Assembly: GCA_900549665.1 (NCBI GenBank)
Contig: URPH01000002.1
Location: forward strand, 62,001 to 126,000
Source: an uncultured Lachnospiraceae bacterium
GTDB lineage: Bacteria > Bacillota > Clostridia > Lachnospirales > Lachnospiraceae
Length of the DNA stretch: 64,000 nucleotides
Direction: 5' to 3'
The notes beneath the pieces were generated by a model. The model did not search any database and was not told where the DNA came from. It was given only the letters and a program-made list of their open reading frames with translations. Position 1 is the stretch's first letter. Each line of letters opens with the position of its first letter. Of the stretch, positions 34,411-43,161 are shown piece after piece. The position numbers and the translations under genes are program-made.

Positions 34411-35232
34411 TTATTTCAACAGCAAAACAGCCATATAATAGATCATCGGTGATGTAAAAATAACACTGTCAAACCGGTCCATGATTCCACCATGTCCGGG
34501 GATCAGCTTTCCATAATCCTTGATATCGTAATTGCGTTTGATCGCAGATGCTGCCAGATCACCAACCTGACTGATCATGGCTCCGACTGCACAGATAACC
34601 GGGAATACCCACCGTATATTTTCGATATCCGGATCTGCCTGTGTCAGAAGCAATGCATACAAAAGACCGACGATCGAGCTTCCCACAACACCGCCGATCG
34701 CTCCCTCAATGGATTTCTTTGGACTTAAAACAGGTGCAAGCTTATGTTTACCGATTGCCATTCCCACAAGATATGCACAGGTGTCACAGATCCATGAACT
34801 GATAAAGATCAGCCATACAATATAAAATCCATCCTTCAGACATCGTGTCATATACAGATAAGAAAGCATGATCGGCGCATAAATAAAGGAAAAAACCGTC
34901 GCCATGATCTGCTCAGCTTCATATTTTGGAAATGTAAAAACATAAACAAATAAAATTGAAATAATTGTCAGGGTGATGGTTAACATAACAAATGTTTCTG
35001 AGTTGGCAAAATAGATGATCAGGTAATATCCGATCACCCCCAGAATGCCAAGCCACTCGATCAGGCACGGTCTTTTACTGTCCTTGCGCACACGCATCGC
35101 CTTTGTCATTTCAAAAAAAGCGATACCGGAAATTGCAAGCGTAAACAAAAATAAACACGGTCCTCCCAAAGTCAGTACACCCGCAATGATGATAACCAAC
35201 ACTATGGAGCTGATAAGTCTGGTTTTAAACAT
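34411..35232 (-). CDS. cdsA: Phosphatidate cytidylyltransferase
   Basis: Makes CDP-diacylglycerol for phospholipid synthesis; 273-residue polytopic membrane protein with about seven hydrophobic segments. The family signature is seen near the C-terminus as 'SQVGDLAASAIKRNYDIKDYGKLIPGHGGIMDRFDSVIF'. GAGGAGG precedes the ATG, which lies within 4 bases of the uppS stop. Confidence 0.95.
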   Translation of the reverse strand: MFKTRLISSIVLVIIIAGVLTLGGPCLFLFTLAISGIAFFEMTKAMRVRKDSKRPCLIEWLGILGVIGYYLIIYFANSETFVMLTITLTIISILFVYVFTFPKYEAEQIMATVFSFIYAPIMLSYLYMTRCLKDGFYIVWLIFISSWICDTCAYLVGMAIGKHKLAPVLSPKKSIEGAIGGVVGSSIVGLLYALLLTQADPDIENIRWVFPVICAVGAMISQVGDLAASAIKRNYDIKDYGKLIPGHGGIMDRFDSVIFTSPMIYYMAVLLLK

Positions 35233-35235
35233 CCG

Positions 35236-35943
35236 TTATTCCTCCTCAATCTTTCCAAACCGGCGGTTTCTGGAATTGTAGACCTCAATTGCCTTTACCA
35301 GCTCTTCTTTTGTAAATGCCGGCCAGGGAACATCTGTAAAATAAAACTCCGTATATGCCAACTGCCATAGTAAAAAGTTGGAAATCCTCTCTTCACCGCT
35401 TGTGCGGATCAACAGATCCGGGTCCGGAATATCCTTTGTGTCAAGATAAGATGCAAGCAACTCCTCCGTCATCATATCCGGATCAATAATACCTTTTTTG
35501 GTATCTGTCATAATATTTCTGACAGCTCTTAATATTTCATCACGGCTTCCGTAATTGAGTGCGATCTGGAAATGCAGTCCGTCATTGTTGACCGTAGCTT
35601 TCTCCAGTTCATCAATCCGGTTGCGGATGTCCTCATCCAGTCTGCTCTTATCGCCAATCACACGGACACACATCCGGTTTTTCTCAGCAGTCTTAAGACA
35701 GGTCTTCATGTAGTTACGCAAAAGCTTCATCAATGCATCAACTTCATCCTTGGGCCGATTCCAGTTTTCAGTGGAAAAAGCATATACGGTCAGATACCGG
35801 ATTCCCATTTTGTATGCTTCTTCACAAATAACCTCTACATTTTTGCTTCCCTGGACATGTCCGTAATTTCTGGGCATTCCCTTACTCTTTGCCCATCTTC
35901 CGTTTCCATCCAGAATAATGGCAACATGATTTGGTACATTCAT
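35236..35943 (-). CDS. uppS: Undecaprenyl diphosphate synthase (isoprenyl transferase)
   Basis: Builds the C55 lipid carrier for peptidoglycan from farnesyl diphosphate; 235 residues. Cis-prenyltransferase motifs 'VAIILDGNGRWAKSKGMPRNYGH' at the N-terminus, 'TVYAFSTENWNRP', and 'PDLLIRTSGEERISNFLLWQLAYTEFYF' near the end. AAAGG before ATG. Sits in frr-uppS-cdsA-dxr-rseP. Confidence 0.96.
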   Translation of the reverse strand: MNVPNHVAIILDGNGRWAKSKGMPRNYGHVQGSKNVEVICEEAYKMGIRYLTVYAFSTENWNRPKDEVDALMKLLRNYMKTCLKTAEKNRMCVRVIGDKSRLDEDIRNRIDELEKATVNNDGLHFQIALNYGSRDEILRAVRNIMTDTKKGIIDPDMMTEELLASYLDTKDIPDPDLLIRTSGEERISNFLLWQLAYTEFYFTDVPWPAFTKEELVKAIEVYNSRNRRFGKIEEE

Positions 35944-36021
35944 ATGATCGAATCCTTTTCCTTATCATCATTATAATACGTTCATCAGAAATGATTTCTT
36001 ACGCAAATTCCTATAAATACA

Positions 36022-36050
36022 ACAAAATTAGGGGCATACTGTGCCCCTAA
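36022..36050 (-). terminator. Terminator after frr
   Basis: Perfect 9-bp stem TTAGGGGCA/TGCCCCTAA with a 5-base loop and then TTTTGTT on the minus strand. It lies between frr and uppS, so uppS may be partly uncoupled from pyrH-frr. Confidence 0.85.
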
Positions 36051-36065
36051 CTATTTTCATTCTGA

Positions 36066-36617
36066 TTAGACAGTTAAAATCTCTTTGGATTTTTCGTCGA
36101 CCATCTGGTCAATTGTCTTAATATATTTATCTGTCAGTTTCTGCAGATCTTCGGTAAGCTGTTTTGCTTCATCTTCGGAAATCTCACCCTTGCCAAGCTT
36201 TTTAAATGCATCATTGCCATCACGTCTTGCATTGCGGACAACAACCTTGTTTTCTTCGCCTTTTTTCTTGATGTCCTTTACCAGATCTTTACGACGTTCC
36301 TCTGTAAGCTCAGGAAATACAAGACGTACAACATTACCGTCATTGGAAGGTGTAATGCCGACATCAGACATCATGATCGCTTTTTCAATTTCCTTGATCA
36401 GACCTTTTTCCCATGGAGCAATCTGAATCATTCTCGGTTCCGGTACACTGATATTGCCCACACTCTGAATCGGAGTGGGTGTGCCGTAGTAATCAACCTT
36501 AATCTTGTCAAGCACGTGCGGATTGGCTCTTCCGGCACGGATTGAAGCAAAGTCGGAAGCCAAAAAATCAATGGCCTTCTGCATCTTTTCATCGTATACT
36601 TTTATTCTCTCGTCCAT
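36066..36617 (-). CDS. frr: Ribosome recycling factor
   Basis: Dissociates post-termination ribosomes with EF-G; 183 residues, standard length. Motifs 'SIRAGRANPHVLDKIKVDYYGTPTPIQSV' and 'LTEERRKDLVKDIKKKGEENKVVVRNARRDG' are clear. AGGAGG precedes the ATG. Directly after pyrH. Confidence 0.97.
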   Translation of the reverse strand: MDERIKVYDEKMQKAIDFLASDFASIRAGRANPHVLDKIKVDYYGTPTPIQSVGNISVPEPRMIQIAPWEKGLIKEIEKAIMMSDVGITPSNDGNVVRLVFPELTEERRKDLVKDIKKKGEENKVVVRNARRDGNDAFKKLGKGEISEDEAKQLTEDLQKLTDKYIKTIDQMVDEKSKEILTV

Positions 36618-36629
36618 TCTATTATCCTC

Positions 36630-37325
36630 CTAAACCGTCACCTTGGTGCCGTTAAATTTTCCTGTAACCGTATTTACAATACTGTTTTCCTCATTCAGAC
36701 TAAATACCCACATAGGCATCTTGTTATCTCTTGCCAAAATGGAAGCTGTCATATCGACTACCTGAAGATTTTTATCGACGACTTCCTGAATGGTCAGTTC
36801 ATCATATTTTTTGGCATCCGAATTGACCTTGGGATCCGAATCATATACACCGTCAATAGCCTTTGCCAGTAAAACAACCTCTGCATCAACCTCAATGGCT
36901 CTTAATAAAACGCCGGTATCGGTTGAGAAATAAGGATGTCCTGTACCACCGGCAAAAAATACGACCTTGCCCTGCTTGAAATACTTGTTGGCTCTGTCTT
37001 TGGAAAACAGCTTGGTAAAGGCTCCGCAGGTAAACGGTGTCAGGATCTCGGTATCCATTCCAACCGAGCGGAAGATTTCAGATACATAAATGCAGTTCAT
37101 GATCGTAGCAAGCATACCGATCTGGTCGGCCTTTGTACGGTCAATATTTTCACTGGTCCTTCCACGCCAGAAATTGCCGCCGCCAATCACAATCCCGACC
37201 TCAATCTCCGAATCGACCAACTGTCTGACCTGCTTGGCAACACCGCGTACCGTTTCCTCATCAAAACCGGTCTTTTTATTACCGGCTAAAGCTTCTCCAC
37301 TCAGCTTTAACATGATTCTCTTCAT
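36630..37325 (-). CDS. pyrH: UMP kinase
   Basis: Phosphorylates UMP to UDP; 231 residues of the amino-acid kinase fold, with 'KLSGEALAG', 'GIVIGGGNFWRGR', and 'FAGGTGHPYFSTDT'. In most Firmicutes it follows rpsB-tsf; here the upstream neighbour is a bactofilin gene instead, so rpsB-tsf lie elsewhere. Short 12-base gap to frr. Confidence 0.96.
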   Translation of the reverse strand: MKRIMLKLSGEALAGNKKTGFDEETVRGVAKQVRQLVDSEIEVGIVIGGGNFWRGRTSENIDRTKADQIGMLATIMNCIYVSEIFRSVGMDTEILTPFTCGAFTKLFSKDRANKYFKQGKVVFFAGGTGHPYFSTDTGVLLRAIEVDAEVVLLAKAIDGVYDSDPKVNSDAKKYDELTIQEVVDKNLQVVDMTASILARDNKMPMWVFSLNEENSIVNTVTGKFNGTKVTV

Positions 37326-37351
37326 ACTCTTAGCCCTCTTTAAAATCTTTA

Positions 37352-38404
37352 TTATTTAATATCCTTGAAAAAAGCTGCGGGACTCACATCTGCATAGCAC
37401 TGTGAGCACAGACCCTCGATAACAGCACCATTGTTCATCTGAACGGATTTGGACTTGATATTGCCCATCACGATTGCACTCGAATCCAGCACAACCGGTC
37501 CGTGAACATCGATATCACCCTTAATGGCACCCGCGATAACAGCACTTGTTGCATAGATATTTCCGATAATAACGGAATTTAAACCTACCTTGATGCTTCC
37601 GGTTGCATGAATATCTCCGGTAATATGAGCTGCATCCGAAAATACCTCAGCCGCATTGGAATTGCCTTCAATGGTGCCGGCAACGTTTAACTTGCCAAGG
37701 ACCTCGATATTTCCCTTGATATCTCCAAATACATCCATGGAACCCTGGCTGGAAATATCACCGCTTACCTTCATTCCTTTGGTCACAATCGCTGTTTCAT
37801 CAATAACATCCTGTCCCATAACTGATTCTACTCTTTCTTCCATCACTTCATCAACCGCTTTCTCAAGTTCACTTTCCACTTGTTTATTGTCATGATCTTT
37901 TTCCATAACCGCATCATAGACTTCTTTTTCAAAAGAAATGTCTGCAAAATCCTCTTCCTGCGGCTTGGGTGTTTCTATTTCCTTCATCAGATCGTTTATC
38001 GTCTCATCTGCTTCTTGCGGCAATTCATCTGCTGCAGCTGATTCTTCCACTGCCTCACCGACTTCTTCTGCCGGTTCTTCCATGACAGGCACTTCTTCTA
38101 CTGTCTCTGTCTGTTCATCTGAAACACGATCCATCCCGATCAGTTCATTTGCGGCAAATGCTTCCACATCGGCTTCCTCTGCTTCGGCTTCTTCCGTTGC
38201 GGTTTCCTCTGCTTTGACTTCCTCTGCCTCAGCATCCTCTGCAGGATCCTCCTGTATAATAACAGCAGCCTCTGCATTATCATGTTCAGGCTGTAATGCC
38301 GCATCCTGATCTGCAGCTGCCTGCTCATCCGGTTTTTCATCATTGGGCAATAATTCATTTACTGCCAGAGACAAATCTTCTTTTAAATCCTGAAAAAAGC
38401 CCAT
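37352..38404 (-). CDS. Bactofilin family protein with long acidic N-terminus
   Basis: 350 residues. About 200 N-terminal residues are disordered and extremely acidic with Ala/Glu/Val repeats ('EEATEEAEAEEADVE'-type), followed by a bactofilin beta-helix (about 205-325): 'KGMKVSGDISSQGSMDVFGDIKGNIEVLGKLNVAGTIEGN' and following rungs. Bactofilins polymerise into cytoskeletal filaments involved in cell shape, septum or envelope scaffolding. The order deacetylase-bactofilin-pyrH suggests a cell-envelope link (inference). A CSQC pair lies near the C-terminus. GAGGAGG precedes the ATG. Confidence 0.85.
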   Translation of the reverse strand: MGFFQDLKEDLSLAVNELLPNDEKPDEQAAADQDAALQPEHDNAEAAVIIQEDPAEDAEAEEVKAEETATEEAEAEEADVEAFAANELIGMDRVSDEQTETVEEVPVMEEPAEEVGEAVEESAAADELPQEADETINDLMKEIETPKPQEEDFADISFEKEVYDAVMEKDHDNKQVESELEKAVDEVMEERVESVMGQDVIDETAIVTKGMKVSGDISSQGSMDVFGDIKGNIEVLGKLNVAGTIEGNSNAAEVFSDAAHITGDIHATGSIKVGLNSVIIGNIYATSAVIAGAIKGDIDVHGPVVLDSSAIVMGNIKSKSVQMNNGAVIEGLCSQCYADVSPAAFFKDIK

Positions 38405-38427
38405 TGCTTTTCTTCCTCCTCATGTAT

Positions 38428-39423
38428 TTACAGTGAAATATGTAAAATCACAGGTGTATCTTCCGTTATCCTGTCAATTACAATATCATCACGTGCTGTC
38501 AAATTTTCCAATATAATATCCAGTGCTTCAACGGTGTTGTCTTTATCTGCCCCATCATGCAGCAAGACCATTGCTGTCTGAAATCTCTCGATCCCGTTTA
38601 GCACATTGGAAGCAATTTCTTCTGCGGTAAGCTTTTGACCACTGGCATCGCCTCCCGCTATGTTCCAGTCGTAGCACTCAATTCCTTTATCATTGAGCTT
38701 TCGGACCAGATCAGCCATATCAATCCTGCTGACAGTATTGCTGCTTCCTCCCGGCAGTCTGCAGATATTGGACCGGACACCGGTTGTTTCATATACATAA
38801 TCAGAAATCTGATTGAAATCATCAAAAAAAGCGTCCTCAGAATCATAAATGGATGCATATTTGTGGCTGTAGGAATGAAGTCCCACGCTATGCCCTTCGG
38901 ATACGATCCGCCTTAAGACCTCCTGTCCATGCTCGGATGTATTACCAACCACAAAAAAAGTAGCTTTGACATCATATTTATTCAGAATATCCAGAATCTC
39001 TTCCGTATTGTTGCTCGGACCGTCATCAAAGGTTAAATAAACTCGTTTTTTGCCATCCACAGTTTCAGCATCCTGACTGGAATTGGCATTTTCATTACCG
39101 GTACTCGTCAAGGCGGTATCACTGTTGATCAGACTGTTGCCAAAACTATCCGAAGCCTTTGAATCCGCATCATGACCTTCAACATCAGCATTTTCTATGG
39201 CTTTATTATCCTGACTGCTTTCAAGATATTTTTGCATCTCTTCAAGCTGCTGTCTGGTCTCATGGAGACTGACCTTTGTGTTGTGAAGACACACAGCCAG
39301 AACAATACAGACAATAACCGGTATCACAATTGCAGCAATGATGACTGCTATGATCATCTTTTTTAAACGGTTAATCCTTTTTCTACGATTCTCGGGCAGG
39401 TGTTCCAAATCCTGACTTGCCAT
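38428..39423 (-). CDS. Membrane-anchored polysaccharide deacetylase
   Basis: 331 residues. One N-terminal membrane anchor (about residues 22-48), a polar linker, then a NodB-type deacetylase with motif 1 'TFDDGPSNN', motif 2 'HSYSHK', motif 3 'RLPGGSSN', motif 4 'DWNIAGGDA' and motif 5 'LLHDGADK'. It probably deacetylates peptidoglycan on the outer face, zinc dependent. Its own promoter is upstream; 23 bases separate it from the bactofilin gene, so the two are probably co-transcribed. Confidence 0.88.
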   Translation of the reverse strand: MASQDLEHLPENRRKRINRLKKMIIAVIIAAIVIPVIVCIVLAVCLHNTKVSLHETRQQLEEMQKYLESSQDNKAIENADVEGHDADSKASDSFGNSLINSDTALTSTGNENANSSQDAETVDGKKRVYLTFDDGPSNNTEEILDILNKYDVKATFFVVGNTSEHGQEVLRRIVSEGHSVGLHSYSHKYASIYDSEDAFFDDFNQISDYVYETTGVRSNICRLPGGSSNTVSRIDMADLVRKLNDKGIECYDWNIAGGDASGQKLTAEEIASNVLNGIERFQTAMVLLHDGADKDNTVEALDIILENLTARDDIVIDRITEDTPVILHISL

Positions 39424-39456
39424 CCTTTTTCCCCGCTTCCATAGAGACTACGCTTT

Positions 39457-39485
39457 ATTCTAACACAACTTCTTTCGTATGACAA
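39457..39485 (-). promoter_or_regulatory. Sigma-A promoter of the deacetylase-bactofilin unit
   Basis: TTGTCA (39480-39485), 17 bases, TAGAAT (39457-39462) on the minus strand, about 33 bases before the start. Confidence 0.65.
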
Positions 39486-39529
39486 ATTAGAATTACGCTG
39501 TTTTCTTCGGGTTTATTTATTTTTTTCCA

Positions 39530-39560
39530 TAAAAAGGCACCCGATAAAAATCGGATGCCT
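39530..39560 (-). terminator. Terminator after pnp
   Basis: 11-bp stem (39535-39545 with 39550-39560) with one G-U, 4-base loop, followed by TTTTTATGG on the minus strand. Confidence 0.88.
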
Positions 39561-39580
39561 GAAATTCTCATATGATGCAA

Positions 39581-41677
39581 TTATGATTGCTGAGGTACAT
39601 CTTTCATAGAGAAGCTGATACGTCCCATTTTGTCTTTGCCCAGACATACAACGGTAACCATATCGCCAAGTGTAAGAACATCCTCTACGTGATTGATACG
39701 CTCTTTTGCGATCTTGGAAATGTGAACCATTCCTTCTTTGCCGGGTGCAAATTCGATGAATGCACCAAACTCTTTGATGCTTACGACTTTGCCCTTGAAA
39801 ATCTGACCTTCTTCAAAATCGGTTGTGATGATGCGGATCATGTCGATTGCTTTATCCATCATAGCCTGATCTGTGCCACATACGCTGACATTGCCCTCAT
39901 CTGAAATGTCGATCTTAACGCCTGTCTGCTCAATGATTGCATTGATCGTCTTGCCTCTCTGACCAACGACATCACCGATCTTTTCAGGATCGATCTTGAT
40001 CTGGATGATCTTGGGCGCATATTTACCAACGGTTGCACGAGGAGCTGCGATAGCAGGCTTCATACAGGTATCCATGATAAATTCTCTTGCTTCACGGCAT
40101 CTTGCAATAGCACCTTCAACGATCGGTCTTGTCAGTCCGTGGATCTTGATATCCATCTGGATTGCTGTGATACCTTCTGTTGTACCGGTAACCTTGAAGT
40201 CCATGTCGCCGAAGAAATCTTCCAGACCCTGAATATCGGTAAGTAATACAAAATCATCGTCTGTATCGCCGGTTACAAGACCACAGGAAATACCTGCAAC
40301 CATCTTTTTGATCGGTACACCGGCAGCCATCAAGGACATGCATGATGCACAAGTAGATGCCATAGATGTAGAACCGTTTGACTCAAAAGTCTCAGATACG
40401 GTACGGATTGCATAAGGGAACTCTTCTTCACTCGGTAATACCGGAAGCAAAGCTCTCTCTGCCAAAGCACCATGACCGATCTCACGACGTCCGGGTCCTC
40501 TGCTTACTTTTGTTTCACCAACAGAGTATGACGGGAAGTTGTAATGATGTAAATAACGCTTTGTAGTAACATTTTCATCCAGTCCGTCAACCTTCTGTGC
40601 TTCTGATAAAGGAGCCAGGGTTGTAACGTTGCAGATCTGTGTCTGTCCACGTGTAAACATAGCAGAGCCATGAACACGGGGAATGATATCAATCTCTGCA
40701 GAAAGAGGACGAATCTGATTTAATGCACGGCCATCCGGACGCTTGTGATCTTTTAAGATCATCTTGCGGACGGTCTTTTTCTGATACTGGTATACAGCCT
40801 CACCTAAAATAGCAAGCCATTCTTCTTTGTCAGCAAAAGCCTCTTCGAGCTTAGCTGTAATATTGCGGATATTTTCTTCACGAACCTGTTTCTCATCTGT
40901 GAAAACAGCCTCTTCCATTTCAGCCGGGGGAACAATCTCTTTGATTGCCGCAAATAATTCTTCCGGAACTGCACAGCTTTCATAGCTGTGTTTGGGCTTG
41001 CCAACCTCAGCAACGATCTTGTTGATAAATTCAATGATTGTCTGGTTGACTGCATGTGCTTTGTAAATTGCTTCAATAACCAGAGCTTCCGGGATCTCAT
41101 TGCATCCTGCCTCGATCATGATAACCTTTTCTGCGGTAGAAGCAACAGTCAGTCTCATCTGACCCTTATCCCATACTTCCTGACTGGGGTTGATGACAAA
41201 TTCTCCGTCTGTCATACCAACCTGTGTCATGGCACAGGGACCGTCAAACGGGATATCCGAAATACAGGTTGCAATGGATGTACCAAGCATGGCAACAAGC
41301 TCGGGTCTGCACTCAGGATCCACACTCATAACCATATTGTTTAAGGTAACATCATTTCTGTAATCCTTGGGGAATAAAGGACGCATCGGTCTGTCGATAA
41401 CACGGCTTGTCAAAACTGCGTTTTCACTTGCCTTTCCTTCTCTTTTGTTGAATCCTCCGGGGATCTTGCCTACGGAATAAAATTTTTCTTCATACTCTAC
41501 AGAGCAGGGGAAGAAGTCGATTCCGTCACGAGGCTTTTCGCTCGCTGTAGCGGTAGACAATACTGTTGTCTCACCATAGTGCATAAATGCACATCCGTTA
41601 GCCTGCTTACCAACTCGTCCGATATCTACGGATAAGGTACGTCCTGCAAGCTCCATGCTGAATGTTTTGTAACTCAT
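39581..41677 (-). CDS. pnp: Polyribonucleotide nucleotidyltransferase (PNPase)
   Basis: Phosphorolytic 3'-5' exoribonuclease; 698 residues. Two RNase PH cores (about 10-230 and 310-540), a KH domain (around 555-615, 'IGDVVGQRGKTINAIIEQTG') and an S1 domain at the C-terminus (about 620-695, 'FKGKVVSIKEFGAFIEFAPGKEGMVHISKIA'). AAAGGAG precedes the ATG. Located downstream of rpsO, with a large double-stem leader between the two, recalling the autoregulated rpsO-pnp arrangement of enteric bacteria. Confidence 0.97.
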   Translation of the reverse strand: MSYKTFSMELAGRTLSVDIGRVGKQANGCAFMHYGETTVLSTATASEKPRDGIDFFPCSVEYEEKFYSVGKIPGGFNKREGKASENAVLTSRVIDRPMRPLFPKDYRNDVTLNNMVMSVDPECRPELVAMLGTSIATCISDIPFDGPCAMTQVGMTDGEFVINPSQEVWDKGQMRLTVASTAEKVIMIEAGCNEIPEALVIEAIYKAHAVNQTIIEFINKIVAEVGKPKHSYESCAVPEELFAAIKEIVPPAEMEEAVFTDEKQVREENIRNITAKLEEAFADKEEWLAILGEAVYQYQKKTVRKMILKDHKRPDGRALNQIRPLSAEIDIIPRVHGSAMFTRGQTQICNVTTLAPLSEAQKVDGLDENVTTKRYLHHYNFPSYSVGETKVSRGPGRREIGHGALAERALLPVLPSEEEFPYAIRTVSETFESNGSTSMASTCASCMSLMAAGVPIKKMVAGISCGLVTGDTDDDFVLLTDIQGLEDFFGDMDFKVTGTTEGITAIQMDIKIHGLTRPIVEGAIARCREAREFIMDTCMKPAIAAPRATVGKYAPKIIQIKIDPEKIGDVVGQRGKTINAIIEQTGVKIDISDEGNVSVCGTDQAMMDKAIDMIRIITTDFEEGQIFKGKVVSIKEFGAFIEFAPGKEGMVHISKIAKERINHVEDVLTLGDMVTVVCLGKDKMGRISFSMKDVPQQS

Positions 41678-41704
41678 TCTGTTTCTCCTTTTCTGATTTT
41701 ATAT

Positions 41705-41795
41705 CAGGCAGAAGATGCCGAAACTACTGACCGAGTGACTATCCTTATGCCGGATAATCCTTCCGTCAGTGGTCTCGGAATATAACTTCCGCCTG
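41705..41795 (-). promoter_or_regulatory. Structured leader RNA between rpsO and pnp
   Basis: A 91-base RNA with an outer 10-bp stem (41786-41795 with 41705-41714), an internal loop, an inner 14-bp stem (41765-41778 with 41718-41731, two G-U), and a 4-bp apical hairpin. No T tract follows; the pnp ribosome site is 17 bases away. It is not a terminator and looks like an RNase III substrate or regulatory leader. Confidence 0.7.
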
Positions 41796-41809
41796 TTAAT
41801 AAACATACA

Positions 41810-41838
41810 AAGGACGGATATGTCGTATATCCGTCCTT
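41810..41838 (-). terminator. Hairpin after rpsO
   Basis: Perfect 12-bp stem (41810-41821 with 41827-41838), 5-base loop. Only CTTTG follows, so the T tract is weak; it may stabilise the rpsO 3' end while letting transcription continue into pnp. Confidence 0.65.
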
Positions 41839-41856
41839 AATATGCATATCTTGAAT

Positions 41857-42132
41857 TTACTGAATTGAATCTCTTAAACCGAGTTTTTCAATTAAAGCAC
41901 GATATCTGTTGATATCTGTTTTCTTTAAGTAAGATAAAAGACCACGTCTCTGACCTACCATCTTTAACATACCGCGTCTGGAATGATGATCCTTGGGATG
42001 TGTCTTTAAATGGTCTGTTAACTCTTTGATACGAGCTGATAATACAGCTACCTGAACCTCCGGTGAACCTGTATCTCCGGCTGTTCTTGCATATTCGTTG
42101 ATGATTGCCTGTTTCTTTTCTTTAGAAATCAT
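41857..42132 (-). CDS. rpsO: 30S ribosomal protein S15
   Basis: 91 residues, four-helix S15. Recognisable blocks: 'NEYARTAGDTGSPEVQVAVLSARIKELTDHLKTHPKDHHSRRGMLKMVGQRRGLLSYLKKTD'. Binds the 16S rRNA central domain. AGGAGG precedes the ATG; promoter and structured leader upstream; pnp downstream. Confidence 0.98.
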   Translation of the reverse strand: MISKEKKQAIINEYARTAGDTGSPEVQVAVLSARIKELTDHLKTHPKDHHSRRGMLKMVGQRRGLLSYLKKTDINRYRALIEKLGLRDSIQ

Positions 42133-42224
42133 TTCTAAATCCTCCTGTTTTTTAATCTGGCCGATCTAAGTAATGGGTCTAGGCTTCCCAAAACTGAGCG
42201 TCGGCTAAAATTCATGCAAAATAG

Positions 42225-42253
42225 ATTTTAACATGATTTATATAACTTGTAAA
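42225..42253 (-). promoter_or_regulatory. Sigma-A promoter of rpsO
   Basis: TTTACA (42248-42253), 17 bases, TAAAAT (42225-42230) on the minus strand. It leaves an approximately 86-base leader with pairing segments GCCGA/TCGGC and GGG/CCC, a candidate S15 autoregulatory leader. Confidence 0.6.
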
Positions 42254-42270
42254 CCCCTTATCGGACAAAG

Positions 42271-43032
42271 TTACCTGGCCCGAAGTGAAAGATCTTTTAC
42301 GATTTCCCCCGCGATCATAAGTCCAGCAACAGCCGGAACAAACGCCGTGCTGCCCGGTATATCTCTTCTCTCCGTGCATTTATGTTCGGCTCCGGGAGGA
42401 CAGATACAATGCGTCCTGCAGCTGATGCTCATGTCTTCGATCGGCCGGATGGGCTGCTCATCGGAGTAAACAACCTTTAAGCTTCTGACATTTCTTTTTT
42501 TGAGTTCTCTCCTCATAACTCTTGCAAGAGGACAGACACTGGTATCATAAATATCCGCAATTTTAAATCTTCCGGGATCCAGCTTGTTGCCGGCACCCAT
42601 GGCACTGATGATTGGCACATTTGACGCTTTTGCTCTCATAACAAGCTCGATCTTGGCAGTAACCGTATCCACTGCATCAACAATATAATCATATTCTTCA
42701 AACGGAAAATCAGCGGCATTTTCAGGAAGGAAAAAGCATTTGTACAGTCTGGCATCGACATCCGGATTGATCTCAAGCATCCTGTTTTTCATCACATCAA
42801 CCTTGTACTGCCCTACCGTTTTCCTGGTGGCGATAATCTGTCTGTTTAGATTGGTCAGGCAGACCTTGTCATCATCAATCAGATCAAAGGCGCCCACACC
42901 GCTTCTGACAAGTGCCTCGCAGACATATCCTCCGACACCGCCTACACCAAACACGGCTACCCGTGATCTTTTCAGCCGGTCCATGGCTTCCTCTCCTAAC
43001 AGAAGCTGTGTTCTTGAAAATTGGTTTAACAT
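42271..43032 (-). CDS. tcdA: tRNA threonylcarbamoyladenosine dehydratase TcdA
   Basis: ThiF/MoeB/E1-like ATPase that cyclises t6A to ct6A at tRNA position 37; 253 residues. ATP site 'VFGVGGVGGYVCEALVRSGVGAFDLIDDDKV' near residue 28, followed by 'NLNRQIIAT' and a C-terminal Cys cluster 'SCRTHCICPPGAEHKC'. Start 43032 has AAGGA 9 bases upstream and sits 34 bases after the expected initiation of a perfect consensus promoter; the longer frame crosses that promoter. Confidence 0.92.
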   Translation of the reverse strand: MLNQFSRTQLLLGEEAMDRLKRSRVAVFGVGGVGGYVCEALVRSGVGAFDLIDDDKVCLTNLNRQIIATRKTVGQYKVDVMKNRMLEINPDVDARLYKCFFLPENAADFPFEEYDYIVDAVDTVTAKIELVMRAKASNVPIISAMGAGNKLDPGRFKIADIYDTSVCPLARVMRRELKKRNVRSLKVVYSDEQPIRPIEDMSISCRTHCICPPGAEHKCTERRDIPGSTAFVPAVAGLMIAGEIVKDLSLRAR

Positions 43033-43072
43033 CGTATCGTATCCTTCTATTCCTACAATTTCAGTAGACTTT

Positions 43073-43101
43073 ATTATATCGACTGCCCATCTGCCTGTCA
43101 A
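43073..43101 (-). promoter_or_regulatory. Perfect consensus sigma-A promoter of tcdA
   Basis: TTGACA (43096-43101), exactly 17 bases, TATAAT (43073-43078) on the minus strand: both hexamers match the consensus fully. Confidence 0.9.
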
Positions 43102-43112
43102 TGACTTCCTTG

Positions 43113-43144
43113 CAACCATAATATTTATCAACCATAATATTTAT
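43113..43144. repeat. Perfect 16-bp tandem duplication
   Basis: Two identical adjacent copies of CAACCATAATATTTAT (43113-43128 and 43129-43144), just upstream of the tcdA promoter and downstream of the flavodiiron gene stop. Confidence 0.9.
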
Positions 43145-43161
43145 CCTGTACCGTCAGATGA

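Noticed and set aside
37938..38309. Ser-rich plus-strand frame opposite the bactofilin tail
   Set aside because: Complement of the Glu/Ala repeat coding; no ribosome site and no promoter.
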